Positions 7,430 through 15,651 are shown, counted from the first letter of the stretch. The stretch is DNA of 64,000 bases from a virus (IMGVR_UViG_3300032770_000002:166254-230253), one strand, 5' to 3'. A program made the numbers and translations. The notes: generated from the letters alone by a model not told the origin.

Positions 7430-8134
7430 ATGGCACTCAAAGACATTTCAGTCAAAACTCCCAAGGCCAAAGCCGGCAAGTCCGAAATGCCCGTCGTCGA
7501 GATCAACGCGATGACCACGGTGACCGACGCTGAAGGCGTTGCCAAACAAGTTCCGCTGATCACCGAGTTCAACAAGGCCAAACTGGCCATGAAGGACGCC
7601 GAAGCCAAGGTCAAGGAGATGGAGCCGGAAGTCAAAAAGCTTGGCGTGCTGGAGTGGATCAAAGCCAACGTTGACAAAGGCCCGGGTGAACCGCTCTCGA
7701 GCGTCAAGCTTATCGACCCCAATGGCAGCGAGCTGCGCCTGACCGGTCAAGACCGCTATCCGCTGGCCGACGCCGAGCCCGTCGACGTTCTCTTCACCGA
7801 GACCCTCCACGAGGACATCAACCAGTATGTTCAGTTCACGCTCAAGGCCGCGTTCAACAGCAAGGTGTTCCTCGACGCCGACGGCGACTTCCAGGAGGAG
7901 ATTTATGAGCAGTTCAACCAGGCGTGCGCCGCCGTGGCCAAGAAGCTTGGCGTCGCCAACCCGCTGTCCGCGACCAAGGTCCTCCAGCCGAAGCCTCAGT
8001 TCCACAAGGAACGCTGGGTCAACTTCAACGTCGTGCAGAACCGCCAGCTCTTTGACGTGCTGCCGAACGTCGTGACCATGACGCCGCTCGTGACCAACGA
8101 CAAGCCCGCAGTTAAAGCTGAGTCAGCTGCGTAA
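7430..8134 (+). CDS. Abundant unknown protein (own promoter and terminator)
   Basis: 234 residues, starting MALKDISVKTPK. It forms a single-gene unit: strong promoter at 7353, terminator at 8181. Codon use is strikingly uniform, with C/G-ending codons (AAG, GTC, CTC, GCC), as in highly expressed genes. A Lys/Glu-rich stretch around residues 45-72 (AKLAMKDAEAKVKEMEPEVKK) is probably helical. No signal peptide, membrane segment or recognised domain. High abundance suggests a stoichiometric role such as DNA binding or host takeover, but that is inference. Confidence 0.85.
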   Translation: MALKDISVKTPKAKAGKSEMPVVEINAMTTVTDAEGVAKQVPLITEFNKAKLAMKDAEAKVKEMEPEVKKLGVLEWIKANVDKGPGEPLSSVKLIDPNGSELRLTGQDRYPLADAEPVDVLFTETLHEDINQYVQFTLKAAFNSKVFLDADGDFQEEIYEQFNQACAAVAKKLGVANPLSATKVLQPKPQFHKERWVNFNVVQNRQLFDVLPNVVTMTPLVTNDKPAVKAESAA

Positions 8135-8180
8135 CAATTTTGCTGGTGTGGTCGTGTCATCGTAAAGCATCAGCAACTAG

Positions 8181-8216
8181 GTGGCCGGGATTGTCTTCCC
8201 GGCCACCGCTCTTTTT
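8181..8216 (+). terminator. Rho-independent terminator
   Basis: Perfect 10-bp inverted repeat GTGGCCGGGA (8181-8190) / TCCCGGCCAC (8197-8206), 6-nt loop, followed by CGCTCTTTTT. It closes the single-gene unit at 7430-8134. The T-run ends at the ATG of the next gene, so that gene needs read-through or another promoter. Confidence 0.9.
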
Positions 8217-8525
8217 ATGACTCGATTTGAAAAAGAAATCATGACTCGCTACAGCGATCACCCGTTGGCCATGGCTCGACAACTTTACGAGCGTGACAAT
8301 GAAATTTACGAGCGTGACCATGAAATCAAAAGGTTAAAGGCCGATCTAATCCACCTGACTGTCTGCGTGAGGCGTGCTCACGAAGCTTTGGACCGGGTGA
8401 TGAACGGACCGCCAACCGTCGAGAGGGGTAGAAAGATTGCCAAAATCACCAACTACCTCGAAGACTGCAATTCCATGTTCGGCTTCAAGAAGCCAGTGAA
8501 AAAATCAGCGAAGTCGAAGACATGA
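8217..8525 (+). CDS. Hypothetical coiled-coil protein
   Basis: 102 residues from ATG 8217 (MTRFEKEIMTRYS). A GTG further upstream lies inside the terminator hairpin and was rejected. Residues ~24-60 contain heptad-like repeats (YERDNEIYERDHEIKRLKADLI) and the C-terminus is Lys-rich. It overlaps the next gene by 4 nt (ATGA). Function unknown. Confidence 0.75.
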   Translation: MTRFEKEIMTRYSDHPLAMARQLYERDNEIYERDHEIKRLKADLIHLTVCVRRAHEALDRVMNGPPTVERGRKIAKITNYLEDCNSMFGFKKPVKKSAKSKT

Positions 8526-9025
8526 GCGAACAACTTCAACGATCGGAACGCTTGACCCTCGACGAGATTGACGACCTTGAGAAGGGTCTCGAAGGGCTCA
8601 AGACGTGGATGGACACCCTTGGATTTGGCGTCATCGCTGAGACCCCGCGCACCATCACATTCAGTCCGCGCATGCGGTCGGCTTTGGCTCGCAGCGGAAA
8701 CCTGATCATGGACATGTCCATCATGGAGACGAGGTTCATCCAGCAGTGCGGCGCCACGACGGTCAAGGCGAAGGACCACGTCCAGGAGGAATTTTGCCTG
8801 CTTGTCACGTTGAACAACGAGCGTGAGACGATGGTCCAACTGTATGGCGTGATGAACGGCCAGGAGGTCTTCAACAACTTCAAGGGCTTCGTCCACGACG
8901 TCGTCACGAACCGGCTGGCCATGCCACAGCCGATCAAAGAAGAGCTGTCCAGGACGTTTCTGGAAGGCCTGCAGGTGCTCAAGAAAGACCCTGTGAAGCT
9001 TCTTCAATTTGGCGTTACGCCATGA
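8522..9025 (+). CDS. Hypothetical protein
   Basis: 167 residues, soluble, mixed alpha/beta composition (MSEQLQRSERLTLDEIDDLEKG...). ATGA overlaps at both ends tie it to the genes before and after in one operon. No motif recognised. Confidence 0.75.
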   Translation: MSEQLQRSERLTLDEIDDLEKGLEGLKTWMDTLGFGVIAETPRTITFSPRMRSALARSGNLIMDMSIMETRFIQQCGATTVKAKDHVQEEFCLLVTLNNERETMVQLYGVMNGQEVFNNFKGFVHDVVTNRLAMPQPIKEELSRTFLEGLQVLKKDPVKLLQFGVTP

Positions 9026-9648
9026 AATGGACGCATTGCAAATATGACGGTGCAAGGCTGAGGAAAGATGCGGACAATACTGTCCAACGAAAAACTGTCA
9101 GTGGCACCATGGTCTTCCGACGTCAGAAGATGATGGGCCTCCACGTCATCGAAAATTCCATCGTGTTCCTATGGGTGATGTCAACCGCTCGACGAGTCAT
9201 TGACCAAGTTGCTGAGTCTGACGACCTCAGTCAGGCCATTCGTCAGCGTGAACACTTGATCCTGTGCATGCGCGACCCAGCATTTGTCGCGCGGAGTGAA
9301 AATCCTCGGAAAGCCATTACTGGAGACATTCTCAAGATCACACGGAGAATGAAGCACCCGCCTGGTTCAACAGTCCACATCATGCAATTGACCAGGGACG
9401 CCGAGGACATTGATCGGCCGTGGGACCGCGGCACGCGAACGGTTCGTGCAACTCAGTTTCAAGGAATTCCACCGCAGGACAGTAAGACGTGGGGTCGTCC
9501 AACTTATGGTCATTCCGTTGATTATTGGAACTATGAACCACACGAGTGGGGCACCCAGGAAGTCGAACTGGTCGGGCACGGAAAACGTCATGAGCTGGGA
9601 CGGCTATGGACGCCACGGCCTGGAAATCCTGGCTACGATTTGGGCTAG
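9022..9648 (+). CDS. Hypothetical protein
   Basis: 208 residues (MKWTHCKYDGARLRKDAD...). The N-terminal half could be a small alpha/beta domain; the C-terminal half is rich in Trp, Gly and Pro (WGRPTYGHSVDYWNYEPHEWG), suggesting an extended or irregular structure. No family recognised. Translationally coupled to the preceding gene. Confidence 0.7.
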   Translation: MKWTHCKYDGARLRKDADNTVQRKTVSGTMVFRRQKMMGLHVIENSIVFLWVMSTARRVIDQVAESDDLSQAIRQREHLILCMRDPAFVARSENPRKAITGDILKITRRMKHPPGSTVHIMQLTRDAEDIDRPWDRGTRTVRATQFQGIPPQDSKTWGRPTYGHSVDYWNYEPHEWGTQEVELVGHGKRHELGRLWTPRPGNPGYDLG

Positions 9649-9655
9649 TTAGCAT

Positions 9656-10075
9656 ATGCCGAGTTTAGCTCGAGTCGTCATCAACATTTTCGAGGCATGT
9701 TACTGCCAAGCCTCTGGCGAGGAGGTCGTCAACTACCTGCTTGACATTGGCACGTCACATGGCGGATTTTTGCCAAAAACCTTGCGTGACATCGCCGGCC
9801 GTGACTTTGAGTTGACGTCAGTTCCCATTGACGACCTGCTCAGGTCCGATGACAAGTTCGCTGAATTTTATCGCAAGACCAAGCGGCCAGACCCAAACAA
9901 ACCTTACCAGCCGCGTGATTTAAGGCAGACCGACAAGGGTGAGCCGGTGGAGGCTGAGGACTTGATTGACTCGCCAGTCGTTGTCATTGATGGGAAGCTC
10001 CGTGACGGGTGGCACAGAACGGCCGGAAAATTGGACAGGGGTGACAAGAAGGTCTTGGCATACGTAGCAAAATGA
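9656..10075 (+). CDS. ParB-like domain protein (putative)
   Basis: 139 residues. The C-terminal segment SPVVVIDGKLRDGWHRTAGKL followed by DKKVLAYVAK resembles the ParB N-terminal core, where a 'vDGnHR...A' loop precedes a 'v.ayV' strand. The rest (VPIDDLL near residue 57) fits the earlier strands. Assignment is by pattern and the catalytic context is incomplete. ATGA overlap with the next gene. Confidence 0.5.
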   Translation: MPSLARVVINIFEACYCQASGEEVVNYLLDIGTSHGGFLPKTLRDIAGRDFELTSVPIDDLLRSDDKFAEFYRKTKRPDPNKPYQPRDLRQTDKGEPVEAEDLIDSPVVVIDGKLRDGWHRTAGKLDRGDKKVLAYVAK

Positions 10076-10668
10076 AAGCACGCGACATCATCGATTCGGT
10101 CACACCAGAGCGGGCGTGTGTTCAGTGCGAAATTGAACACGGCATTTACGACAAGTCAGACCCTAACAAGTCACATGGCTCGTGCCGGCGTCACCTTGAA
10201 CAGTGGGCAAGGGAACAAGGATTGACTGACGCCCAAGTTGATGAGATCATGCGTGAGACCAAGTCTTACCCACCGGACTTGGGGCCAGTTCGTGAAGCCT
10301 TAGAAAGGGCTTGTTCGCAGTGCGAAAAGGACCACGGGATTCGAAGCCACGGTAAAAGCCACGGGCTCTGCAAGCGGCATACCATTGAGTGGGCCAGGGA
10401 AGGCGGAGTCTCCGAACCTGAGATTGAGGCCATCGTTCGTGAAGTTGACGCTGGTAGTGGCTTTCCAGAGGACCTTGGGCCAGTCAAGAAGGATGAGGAC
10501 CTTGAAAAACAGTGCCTCTACTGTGGGCGGCTATTTGACCCGCAGTCAAACCAGTGGGTCGACGCAAAACCTAGGGACCCGAATAACGTCAGTCACGGCT
10601 ACTGCCCTGATTGTTTGGAGAAGTCCAAGCAACAGGTTCGGTCTATGTTTGGAACGGAGCGCCGTTGA
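10072..10668 (+). CDS. Triple Cys/His zinc-binding repeat protein
   Basis: 198 residues with three diverged copies of a C-x2-C ... SHG-x-C-x2-(H/C) module: ACVQCEIEHG ... SHGSCRRH, ACSQCEKDHG ... SHGLCKRH and QCLYCGRLFD ... SHGYCPDC. Each probably binds one zinc. Copies 1 and 2 are each followed by a similar helix (QWAREQGL, EWAREGGV). The N-terminus MKARDIIDSVTPE resembles the starts of two other proteins in this window. It overlaps the next gene at TTGA. Confidence 0.8.
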   Translation: MKARDIIDSVTPERACVQCEIEHGIYDKSDPNKSHGSCRRHLEQWAREQGLTDAQVDEIMRETKSYPPDLGPVREALERACSQCEKDHGIRSHGKSHGLCKRHTIEWAREGGVSEPEIEAIVREVDAGSGFPEDLGPVKKDEDLEKQCLYCGRLFDPQSNQWVDAKPRDPNNVSHGYCPDCLEKSKQQVRSMFGTERR

Positions 10669-11171
10669 ACGCCCGCAATCTTATCGACCGGTTGGTTGAA
10701 ACGTCTGACTTGACGTTTGTCCCGATGGACGCTGACGAGATCCGGCAGGTTCAGTCTATTGCCGCTGGACAGCTGGCCAACGTGGACAATCTTTACTTCA
10801 TTAACCAGGACATTACTGATTATCACAGCCTTAACATCGACATCCCGCAGGAGTATTTGCGCAAGAAGGTTGGACACGGCCTTGAATCGGGTGACGTTCA
10901 CGGCGAGTTTTACGGATTCGGTCGAATGGCCTTCACACCTTCATCTCTTTTACGGTCTGAAATTGGAAGAGTTCCAGTTGTCTCTGGCTTGCACGTCATG
11001 GTGTTAAAGAGCAGCCAAGGGTGGGTTATTGGAACCACTCGCGGAGGGTCATACGGTGGCATAACTTTTTACAAGGACCACCCGATGCATGACCTCAACG
11101 CGGCCATCCAGAAGTTCATTGCCACGCTGGAAGTCATTGCAAATGGACAAAATTCCCGGTTTGACAGCTGA
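10665..11171 (+). CDS. Hypothetical protein with MNARNLID N-terminus
   Basis: 168 residues from TTG 10665, which overlaps the upstream stop (TTGA); an upstream ATG in frame would create a long overlap and was rejected. The N-terminus MNARNLIDRLVE matches those of the neighbour at 10072 and of the small minus-strand gene at 29987. No domain recognised in the body (GEFYGFGRMAFTPS, VVSGLHVMVL). Its 3' end overlaps the convergent PurZ-like gene by 38 nt. Confidence 0.7.
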   Translation: MNARNLIDRLVETSDLTFVPMDADEIRQVQSIAAGQLANVDNLYFINQDITDYHSLNIDIPQEYLRKKVGHGLESGDVHGEFYGFGRMAFTPSSLLRSEIGRVPVVSGLHVMVLKSSQGWVIGTTRGGSYGGITFYKDHPMHDLNAAIQKFIATLEVIANGQNSRFDS

Positions 11172-12126
11172 CGAACATGTCTAGCCGCTTGGCGTAGGGC
11201 GTCAGTCTATGGAAGTCGACCCACTCCAGAAAGTTGTCCAGGTCATTCTGGTCCAAGTTGGTCAGCCCGAGATAGTCAAGGAACGTGAACATCAGCCCGT
11301 CTGGGCGCGCAAGCTGAAGGCTGCGCATAAATTCACCCGTTGAAAATTCAAAGACGCGGCGCACGCGCTTCGTCACGGTTGTGATTTCGGGCTTTACGCC
11401 CAATGACGCCCACGTCAGCTCCTTTCCAGCACACGGCCCAGACGGCCCGCCAGTCCGTATCGGATATGTCCTAAAGACGCCATAGTAGCTCCAGTCAAGT
11501 CCACCAAGCCCATTGCGCTCAACTGCAACCCTCGGCAGCGTTGAGCGTGACGTGACGTGTGGAAAGAGCCCAAAATTCGTGTCGAGCAACAGGCCTTGTG
11601 AGCACTCAAAGATGGCCAAGTTGGAACTGATGTGCGAGATCAGGTTGAAGTAGGCCTCGTTGTCAACGACGACGATGTCCTGGTTGAGTGAGAAGAAGTC
11701 ATGTTCAATGACTGACTCAACACGGCGGTGGATAAACTTCCCTGCCCGGGCCATCCCTGTCCCTGACCCAGTTGACGAAATTCGCCTTACCAGGTCGGAT
11801 TCGTCGGCCTTCATCTCAGGCATTAAGACGGCCGCGTGCTCGTGGATGTAAATCGGCTTTTTGACGGCGCGCCAGTCTCGTTGAAGAAGTTCGAGTTCGA
11901 TGACTGAGTCTGGGCCCATCAAGATCGAGTCGGCCCAAAAGCTTGAAGCCGGGATGGAGCGCGTTGACCCTTGGGTGCTCGTGTGTCCGGAGTTCGGGCC
12001 GTTTTCACCAATGACGGTCAAGTGGAGTCCCGGGTATTCAGCCCTCAGTTTCTTGGCCAAAAATTCAGCCGCTGAGGCTTTTCCTTCACTGCCATATTGC
12101 CCGCCAAAGACAACGACGTGACGCAT
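11134..12126 (-). CDS. purZ: PurZ-like adenylosuccinate synthetase (2-aminoadenine pathway)
   Basis: 330 residues, shorter than cellular PurA (about 430). The N-terminal P-loop reads VVVFGGQYGSEGK: the position of the catalytic Asp13 in PurA (GDEGK) is Ser13 here, the substitution known in phage PurZ, which joins aspartate to dGMP on the route to dZMP. Other PurA landmarks are present: GPNSGHT with His48, ISSTGSGTGMA (116-126), FECSQGLLLD (173-182), FPHVTS and RTYPIRTGGPSGP. A partial family A polymerase match to Z-genome phages exists at 51640. No DatZ or MazZ was seen in the window. An ordinary phage PurA is less likely given the Ser. Confidence 0.82.
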   Translation of the reverse strand: MRHVVVFGGQYGSEGKASAAEFLAKKLRAEYPGLHLTVIGENGPNSGHTSTQGSTRSIPASSFWADSILMGPDSVIELELLQRDWRAVKKPIYIHEHAAVLMPEMKADESDLVRRISSTGSGTGMARAGKFIHRRVESVIEHDFFSLNQDIVVVDNEAYFNLISHISSNLAIFECSQGLLLDTNFGLFPHVTSRSTLPRVAVERNGLGGLDWSYYGVFRTYPIRTGGPSGPCAGKELTWASLGVKPEITTVTKRVRRVFEFSTGEFMRSLQLARPDGLMFTFLDYLGLTNLDQNDLDNFLEWVDFHRLTPYAKRLDMFVSCQTGNFVHLQ

Positions 12127-12150
12127 GAGCTGAAGAACGTTCTATCGACC

Positions 12151-12663
12151 ATGCATCGTTCCATCAAGATTATCTCCGGTGGTCAGACGGGGGCCGATCG
12201 TGCTGGTTTAATTTTTGCTCGCGACAACAACATCCCGTATGGAGGCTATGTGCCTTTGCGTCGAAAGGCCGAAGACGGGGTGGTGCCGATGATCTTCACC
12301 GAGATGACTGAGTCGGCATCGTCAGATTATCGTGTCAGGACTGAGTTAAACGTGAGAGAGGCCGACTGCACGATCGTCTTTACACGCTGCCCGCTCAGTG
12401 AAGTGGCCAGCGGGTCATGGCTGACGATTGCCTTCGCAAAGAAGTATGGGAAGGAGTGGCGGCACGTTGACGTCAACAAGCCGAACATGAACGAGGTTGA
12501 CAAGTGGCTTGAGATGCTTTACGCCAGGTGGCATCACTACGGAAGCGGGCTTCAATTCACGATCAACGTCGCTGGTGGGCGCGAGTCAAAGAACCGCGGC
12601 ATTCAAGACGCGGTCCTGGCGCTGTTAAAATCATCCACATTTTTGTTTACAAATCAAGGTTAG
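12151..12663 (+). CDS. SLOG/YpsA-like nucleotide-binding protein
   Basis: 170 residues from ATG 12151. The N-terminal KIISGGQTGADRAGLIFA is the hallmark of the YpsA/'molybdenum carrier' branch of the SLOG superfamily, followed by GYVPLRRKAEDG, RTELNVREADCTIVF and GSWLTIAFAKKYGKEW in the expected order. Known family members bind or cleave nucleotides or nucleotide sugars; the substrate here is unknown. It is divergent from the PurZ-like gene (24 nt between starts). Its last residues (FLFTNQG) are encoded by the promoter element of the next gene. Confidence 0.8.
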   Translation: MHRSIKIISGGQTGADRAGLIFARDNNIPYGGYVPLRRKAEDGVVPMIFTEMTESASSDYRVRTELNVREADCTIVFTRCPLSEVASGSWLTIAFAKKYGKEWRHVDVNKPNMNEVDKWLEMLYARWHHYGSGLQFTINVAGGRESKNRGIQDAVLALLKSSTFLFTNQG

Positions 12664-12674
12664 TGTGGTATATT
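12642..12674 (+). promoter_or_regulatory. Sigma70-like promoter with TTTGTTTACAAA element (leaderless)
   Basis: Element at 12642-12653 includes -35 TTTACA (12646-12651); spacer 17; -10 TATATT (12669-12674) preceded by TGTGG. The ATG at 12681 follows after exactly 6 nt, where transcription should begin, predicting a leaderless mRNA. Confidence 0.88.
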
Positions 12675-12680
12675 AACGGC

Positions 12681-13769
12681 ATGATACGGATTGACAACGC
12701 GCCTGTTCCAAACGTGGTCTCGGACCGCAAACTGGGCCTTGAGATCGAGATTGATCTCGGCAACAATGGGGACCTCAGCGACCTTCCAGACATTCAAGGC
12801 TGGATCAAAAAGGGTGACGGCTCGCTCACGCACGGCTACGAATACACGTTCAACGGACCGTGCACACCGTCAACATCGAAGGAACGGTGTGAACGATTCT
12901 GTCAGTCGATTAAAGATGTGAACGTTCACCGCTCTGGCGGCTTTCACGTTCATGTCCAGGGCAACAACTATTCACACGAGGACGCATACAACCTTTGCTT
13001 GATTTACACGAAATTCCAGGACGTCATCAACAAGCTTGTGGCGCCTTCTCGAGTCAGCAACACCTACTGCGAAGCCTATTCGTGGACGTCACTCCGACAT
13101 CACACTCCGGCGTCATTCGCCCAGGCCTACAATTTGACGCCGCTTGTCAGCAGTCGTGGCTCCGCGAAAAACGTGGCCAACCGCTATCGGGCAGTCAACA
13201 CGAACATGCTAGCTTGCCGTGACGAGGCCGACCGCAGCATTGAATTTCGACAGGGCAGTGTCAGCAAGCGATTTGGCGTGGTCTACGGGTGGCCTTGCTT
13301 CCTTGCGGCATTGACTGAGTTGGCCCAGTGCAAAGACCTCTTCGACGAAGTCCTTAGTGCGCGGTCCATTCAACTTCGCGACCTCTTGGCCGTGCTTCAC
13401 GCCTGGGAGTCCAAGTCCGGTTCAACGGGCGTCGCCGACTGGGTGGAGTGGCGATACAATTACCTGAATCAGAAGCCTGACGACGCTGAACTTCGCCTCG
13501 CCTTGGAAGCCATCGCTGAGAAGCCAATCGGTCTTTATGGCCTGTCTCGCAAGATCGACATCAACCTGGCCGTGACAAAGCGGATCATTGATGACCTCTT
13601 GGCCAAGGGCCTCATCTTCAAGCGGGCCAACTCGACAGCTTATGTCACGTCCTATGAGTTTAAGGCTGAGGCCGACCTGAAGCAGATGATTGAGGCTTTG
13701 AAGAGCCGAGCGGCCAGTCTTACACCGCCTCCGCCAATGCCGGCCACCCTGCCTCCGCCACAAACATGA
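12681..13769 (+). CDS. Amidoligase-family protein 1 (COOH-NH2 ligase)
   Basis: 362 residues from ATG 12681. Amidoligase signatures: GLEIEID (19-25), DGSL ... GYEYTFNGP (46-60), GGFHVHVQG (86-94) and SIEFRQGS later. The family has a glutamine-synthetase-like fold and uses ATP to form amide bonds. The C-terminal region (IGLYGLSRKIDINLAVTKRIIDDLL) looks like a winged helix, followed by a proline-rich tail (TPPPPMPATLPPPQT). Two relatives occur at 23281 and 57534, and a glutamine amidotransferase at 58683. An earlier in-frame start would run through the promoter and was rejected. Confidence 0.85.
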   Translation: MIRIDNAPVPNVVSDRKLGLEIEIDLGNNGDLSDLPDIQGWIKKGDGSLTHGYEYTFNGPCTPSTSKERCERFCQSIKDVNVHRSGGFHVHVQGNNYSHEDAYNLCLIYTKFQDVINKLVAPSRVSNTYCEAYSWTSLRHHTPASFAQAYNLTPLVSSRGSAKNVANRYRAVNTNMLACRDEADRSIEFRQGSVSKRFGVVYGWPCFLAALTELAQCKDLFDEVLSARSIQLRDLLAVLHAWESKSGSTGVADWVEWRYNYLNQKPDDAELRLALEAIAEKPIGLYGLSRKIDINLAVTKRIIDDLLAKGLIFKRANSTAYVTSYEFKAEADLKQMIEALKSRAASLTPPPPMPATLPPPQT

Positions 13770-13975
13770 CGACGCTTACCCACGAACAATTCGAAGAATA
13801 CATCAAGGACCCGCTGGCCGCTGACGCTAAAGTGCGCAAGTGGTGTGACCTGCCGGAGGATCGCTACTACACTGTCTCGGTCTGGCCAATGCCGGGGATC
13901 GTTCGGCCCACCAATGTCCACCGGCCGTTGCCGCCAAAAAGATCTCCAAGTCCAATCAGAGTTGAAAATTATTAA
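13766..13975 (+). CDS. Small hypothetical protein
   Basis: 69 residues (MTTLTHEQFEEYIKDP...), ATGA-coupled to amidoligase 1. The C-terminus is Pro/Arg-rich (RPLPPKRSPSP). No domain recognised. The tight coupling makes it a candidate partner or substrate of the amidoligase. Confidence 0.65.
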   Translation: MTTLTHEQFEEYIKDPLAADAKVRKWCDLPEDRYYTVSVWPMPGIVRPTNVHRPLPPKRSPSPIRVENY

Positions 13976-13978
13976 GCC

Positions 13979-14239
13979 ATGCCTGATTTCATCAAGCCTA
14001 ACATCGTCGGTCGGCACTGGGCCACGCACAGCTTTAAGCACGAGAGCACGCAAATTTACCTCTGCGAGAGCTACGATCCAGCTACGGGCTACAACATGAC
14101 GAACGTCAGCGACCCGACTGACAAACACTGCATTTCAGAGCGGGCCCCAAATCGAACTTGGTGGCCGGCTGAAGACCGCGGCGAACACTGGTGGATTGAA
14201 CAGTGGTGCCGTAAAATCCCAAAGCGTAGAATCCTATGA
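13979..14239 (+). CDS. Small hypothetical protein
   Basis: 86 residues (MPDFIKPNIVGRHWATHSF...), rich in Trp and His, soluble. It starts 3 nt after the previous stop and overlaps the exonuclease gene by 4 nt. No family recognised. Confidence 0.65.
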   Translation: MPDFIKPNIVGRHWATHSFKHESTQIYLCESYDPATGYNMTNVSDPTDKHCISERAPNRTWWPAEDRGEHWWIEQWCRKIPKRRIL

Positions 14240-14769
14240 TGATTATCGTTGACGTTGAGTCTGACGGGCCCTGTCCTGTTGACTATTCAATGGTGTGTTT
14301 CGGTGCCGTCGTGGTTGAAGACACCAGTCGCACATTTTTCGGTCGAACGGCCCCGTTGCCTGGCGCAAAGTGGGACCCACAGGCCCTAGCAGTTAGTGGT
14401 CACACGCGCGAAGAGCACCTAACTTTTATGCATCCTGAAACCACGATGCTCGGGTTTGAAATGTGGCTGACTAGCTTGGGCAAGACCAAGTATCAGTTTA
14501 TCTCGGATAACCCGGCCTTTGATTGGCAGTGGATCAATTACTACTTCCACCACTTTGTCGGGCATAACCCATTCGGCTTTTCAGCAAGACGCATTGGCGA
14601 TTTCTATGCCGGGCTTGTCAAGAATTGGCGGTGCGCCAATGACTGGAAGAGCCTGCGTGTAACTGAGCACACGCACCACCCGGTCGATGACGCAAAAGGA
14701 AACGCTGAAGCGTTAATGGCGATGGCCCACAAGTATTCAGCGAAGCTGCTTAAGGTGGAGTCCACGTGA
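14236..14769 (+). CDS. DEDD-family 3'-5' exonuclease
   Basis: 177 residues. IIVDVESDG (residues 3-10) is ExoI with the D-x-E metal ligands, SDNPAFDWQWI is ExoII, and HHPVDDAKGNAEAL is ExoIII of the DEDDh type. Length matches stand-alone phage exonucleases related to RNase T/DnaQ. Probably trims DNA or RNA ends during replication or repair. It overlaps the convergent virion gene by 20 nt. Confidence 0.85.
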   Translation: MMIIVDVESDGPCPVDYSMVCFGAVVVEDTSRTFFGRTAPLPGAKWDPQALAVSGHTREEHLTFMHPETTMLGFEMWLTSLGKTKYQFISDNPAFDWQWINYYFHHFVGHNPFGFSARRIGDFYAGLVKNWRCANDWKSLRVTEHTHHPVDDAKGNAEALMAMAHKYSAKLLKVEST

Positions 14770-15631
14770 TGGTTCCAGCAACGGGGATTCCAGCCCTGTT
14801 GTCAATGACCGGGTTCTCGTCGATGTCACGCAAGTCTACGGTCGACGTCATCAACTGCTCCAACGTGTCAGGCGCGACGACCGCGTTCAAGTTCGTGGTC
14901 ACTTGCCACAAGGCCGGCAGGACGAGGTCTTGCATGTCGACCTGGTAGCCTTCAACCCGGACTGAGAACGTCGTCTGGTATCGAATCTGCTGGCTTCCAC
15001 GGTCATCCTCAGTGGCGTCGGACACGTCGGACTCAAGGCACAGCCTGATCAGCATCACATTTTCCTCAGTCGGATACTTCGCCCTGATCCACGTCTGGGG
15101 TTGCGCCCCGTTTCGCCAGAAGCATGCCCAGACGCGCTGCATGAATAGGGCCTGAGTGTCGGGACGCAGGCACCAATACGTGACGTCCAGGTGAAAGTTC
15201 AAGCCAATCGGCCTGTTTCTGACGCGGACGTTCCCGAGGTCCTGTTTTACGACGTCATTGGAAACGGTGGGCCAGCTGATGTGGCGGGCCCGGTGGGTTG
15301 AAAATGTCCCATAGTTTCGATACGATTGGCGCCGCCGCGTGATGGAGATGAGCGGGTATCGCGCTGGCGATGGATACGGCTCGTAGAGCGGGGAGCCATT
15401 TTTGTTCTTGGCCTTGAGCAGGTAAAGGTAAGGATTGTCAGGATTGGACCACTGCTGCTTAAAGTCCGCAAAGGCGTCCATCGGCTTTGCGAAGACGACC
15501 GGGACTGGATACCCGTCAGCAACAAAGAAGTGCGTGTGGCACCACCACTGCAGAGCCAGCTCGTGGATCCGCATTGGGGTCAAGTTAAAGTCAGGCGTGA
15601 CTCCAGGGCCGGTTATGATTGGCGCGTCCAT
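14750..15631 (-). CDS. Putative virion structural protein
   Basis: 293 residues. Composition (Pro/Trp/aromatic-rich, beta-like; YPLISITRRRQSYRN, LTPMRIHELALQWWCH) and isolation from enzyme motifs fit a tail or baseplate component. A segment near residues 100-130 with alternating Arg and aromatics may be an interaction loop. I cannot match it to a named tail protein. It is divergent from the HAD gene with a 20-nt gap and no promoter-like sequence. Confidence 0.55.
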   Translation of the reverse strand: MDAPIITGPGVTPDFNLTPMRIHELALQWWCHTHFFVADGYPVPVVFAKPMDAFADFKQQWSNPDNPYLYLLKAKNKNGSPLYEPYPSPARYPLISITRRRQSYRNYGTFSTHRARHISWPTVSNDVVKQDLGNVRVRNRPIGLNFHLDVTYWCLRPDTQALFMQRVWACFWRNGAQPQTWIRAKYPTEENVMLIRLCLESDVSDATEDDRGSQQIRYQTTFSVRVEGYQVDMQDLVLPALWQVTTNLNAVVAPDTLEQLMTSTVDLRDIDENPVIDNRAGIPVAGTITWTPP

Positions 15632-15651
15632 CGTTTGCTACTTAAACTACC

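Noticed and set aside
7448-8005. 185-residue minus-strand open frame
   Set aside because: Entirely antisense to the abundant protein gene, whose strong codon bias makes long antisense frames likely.
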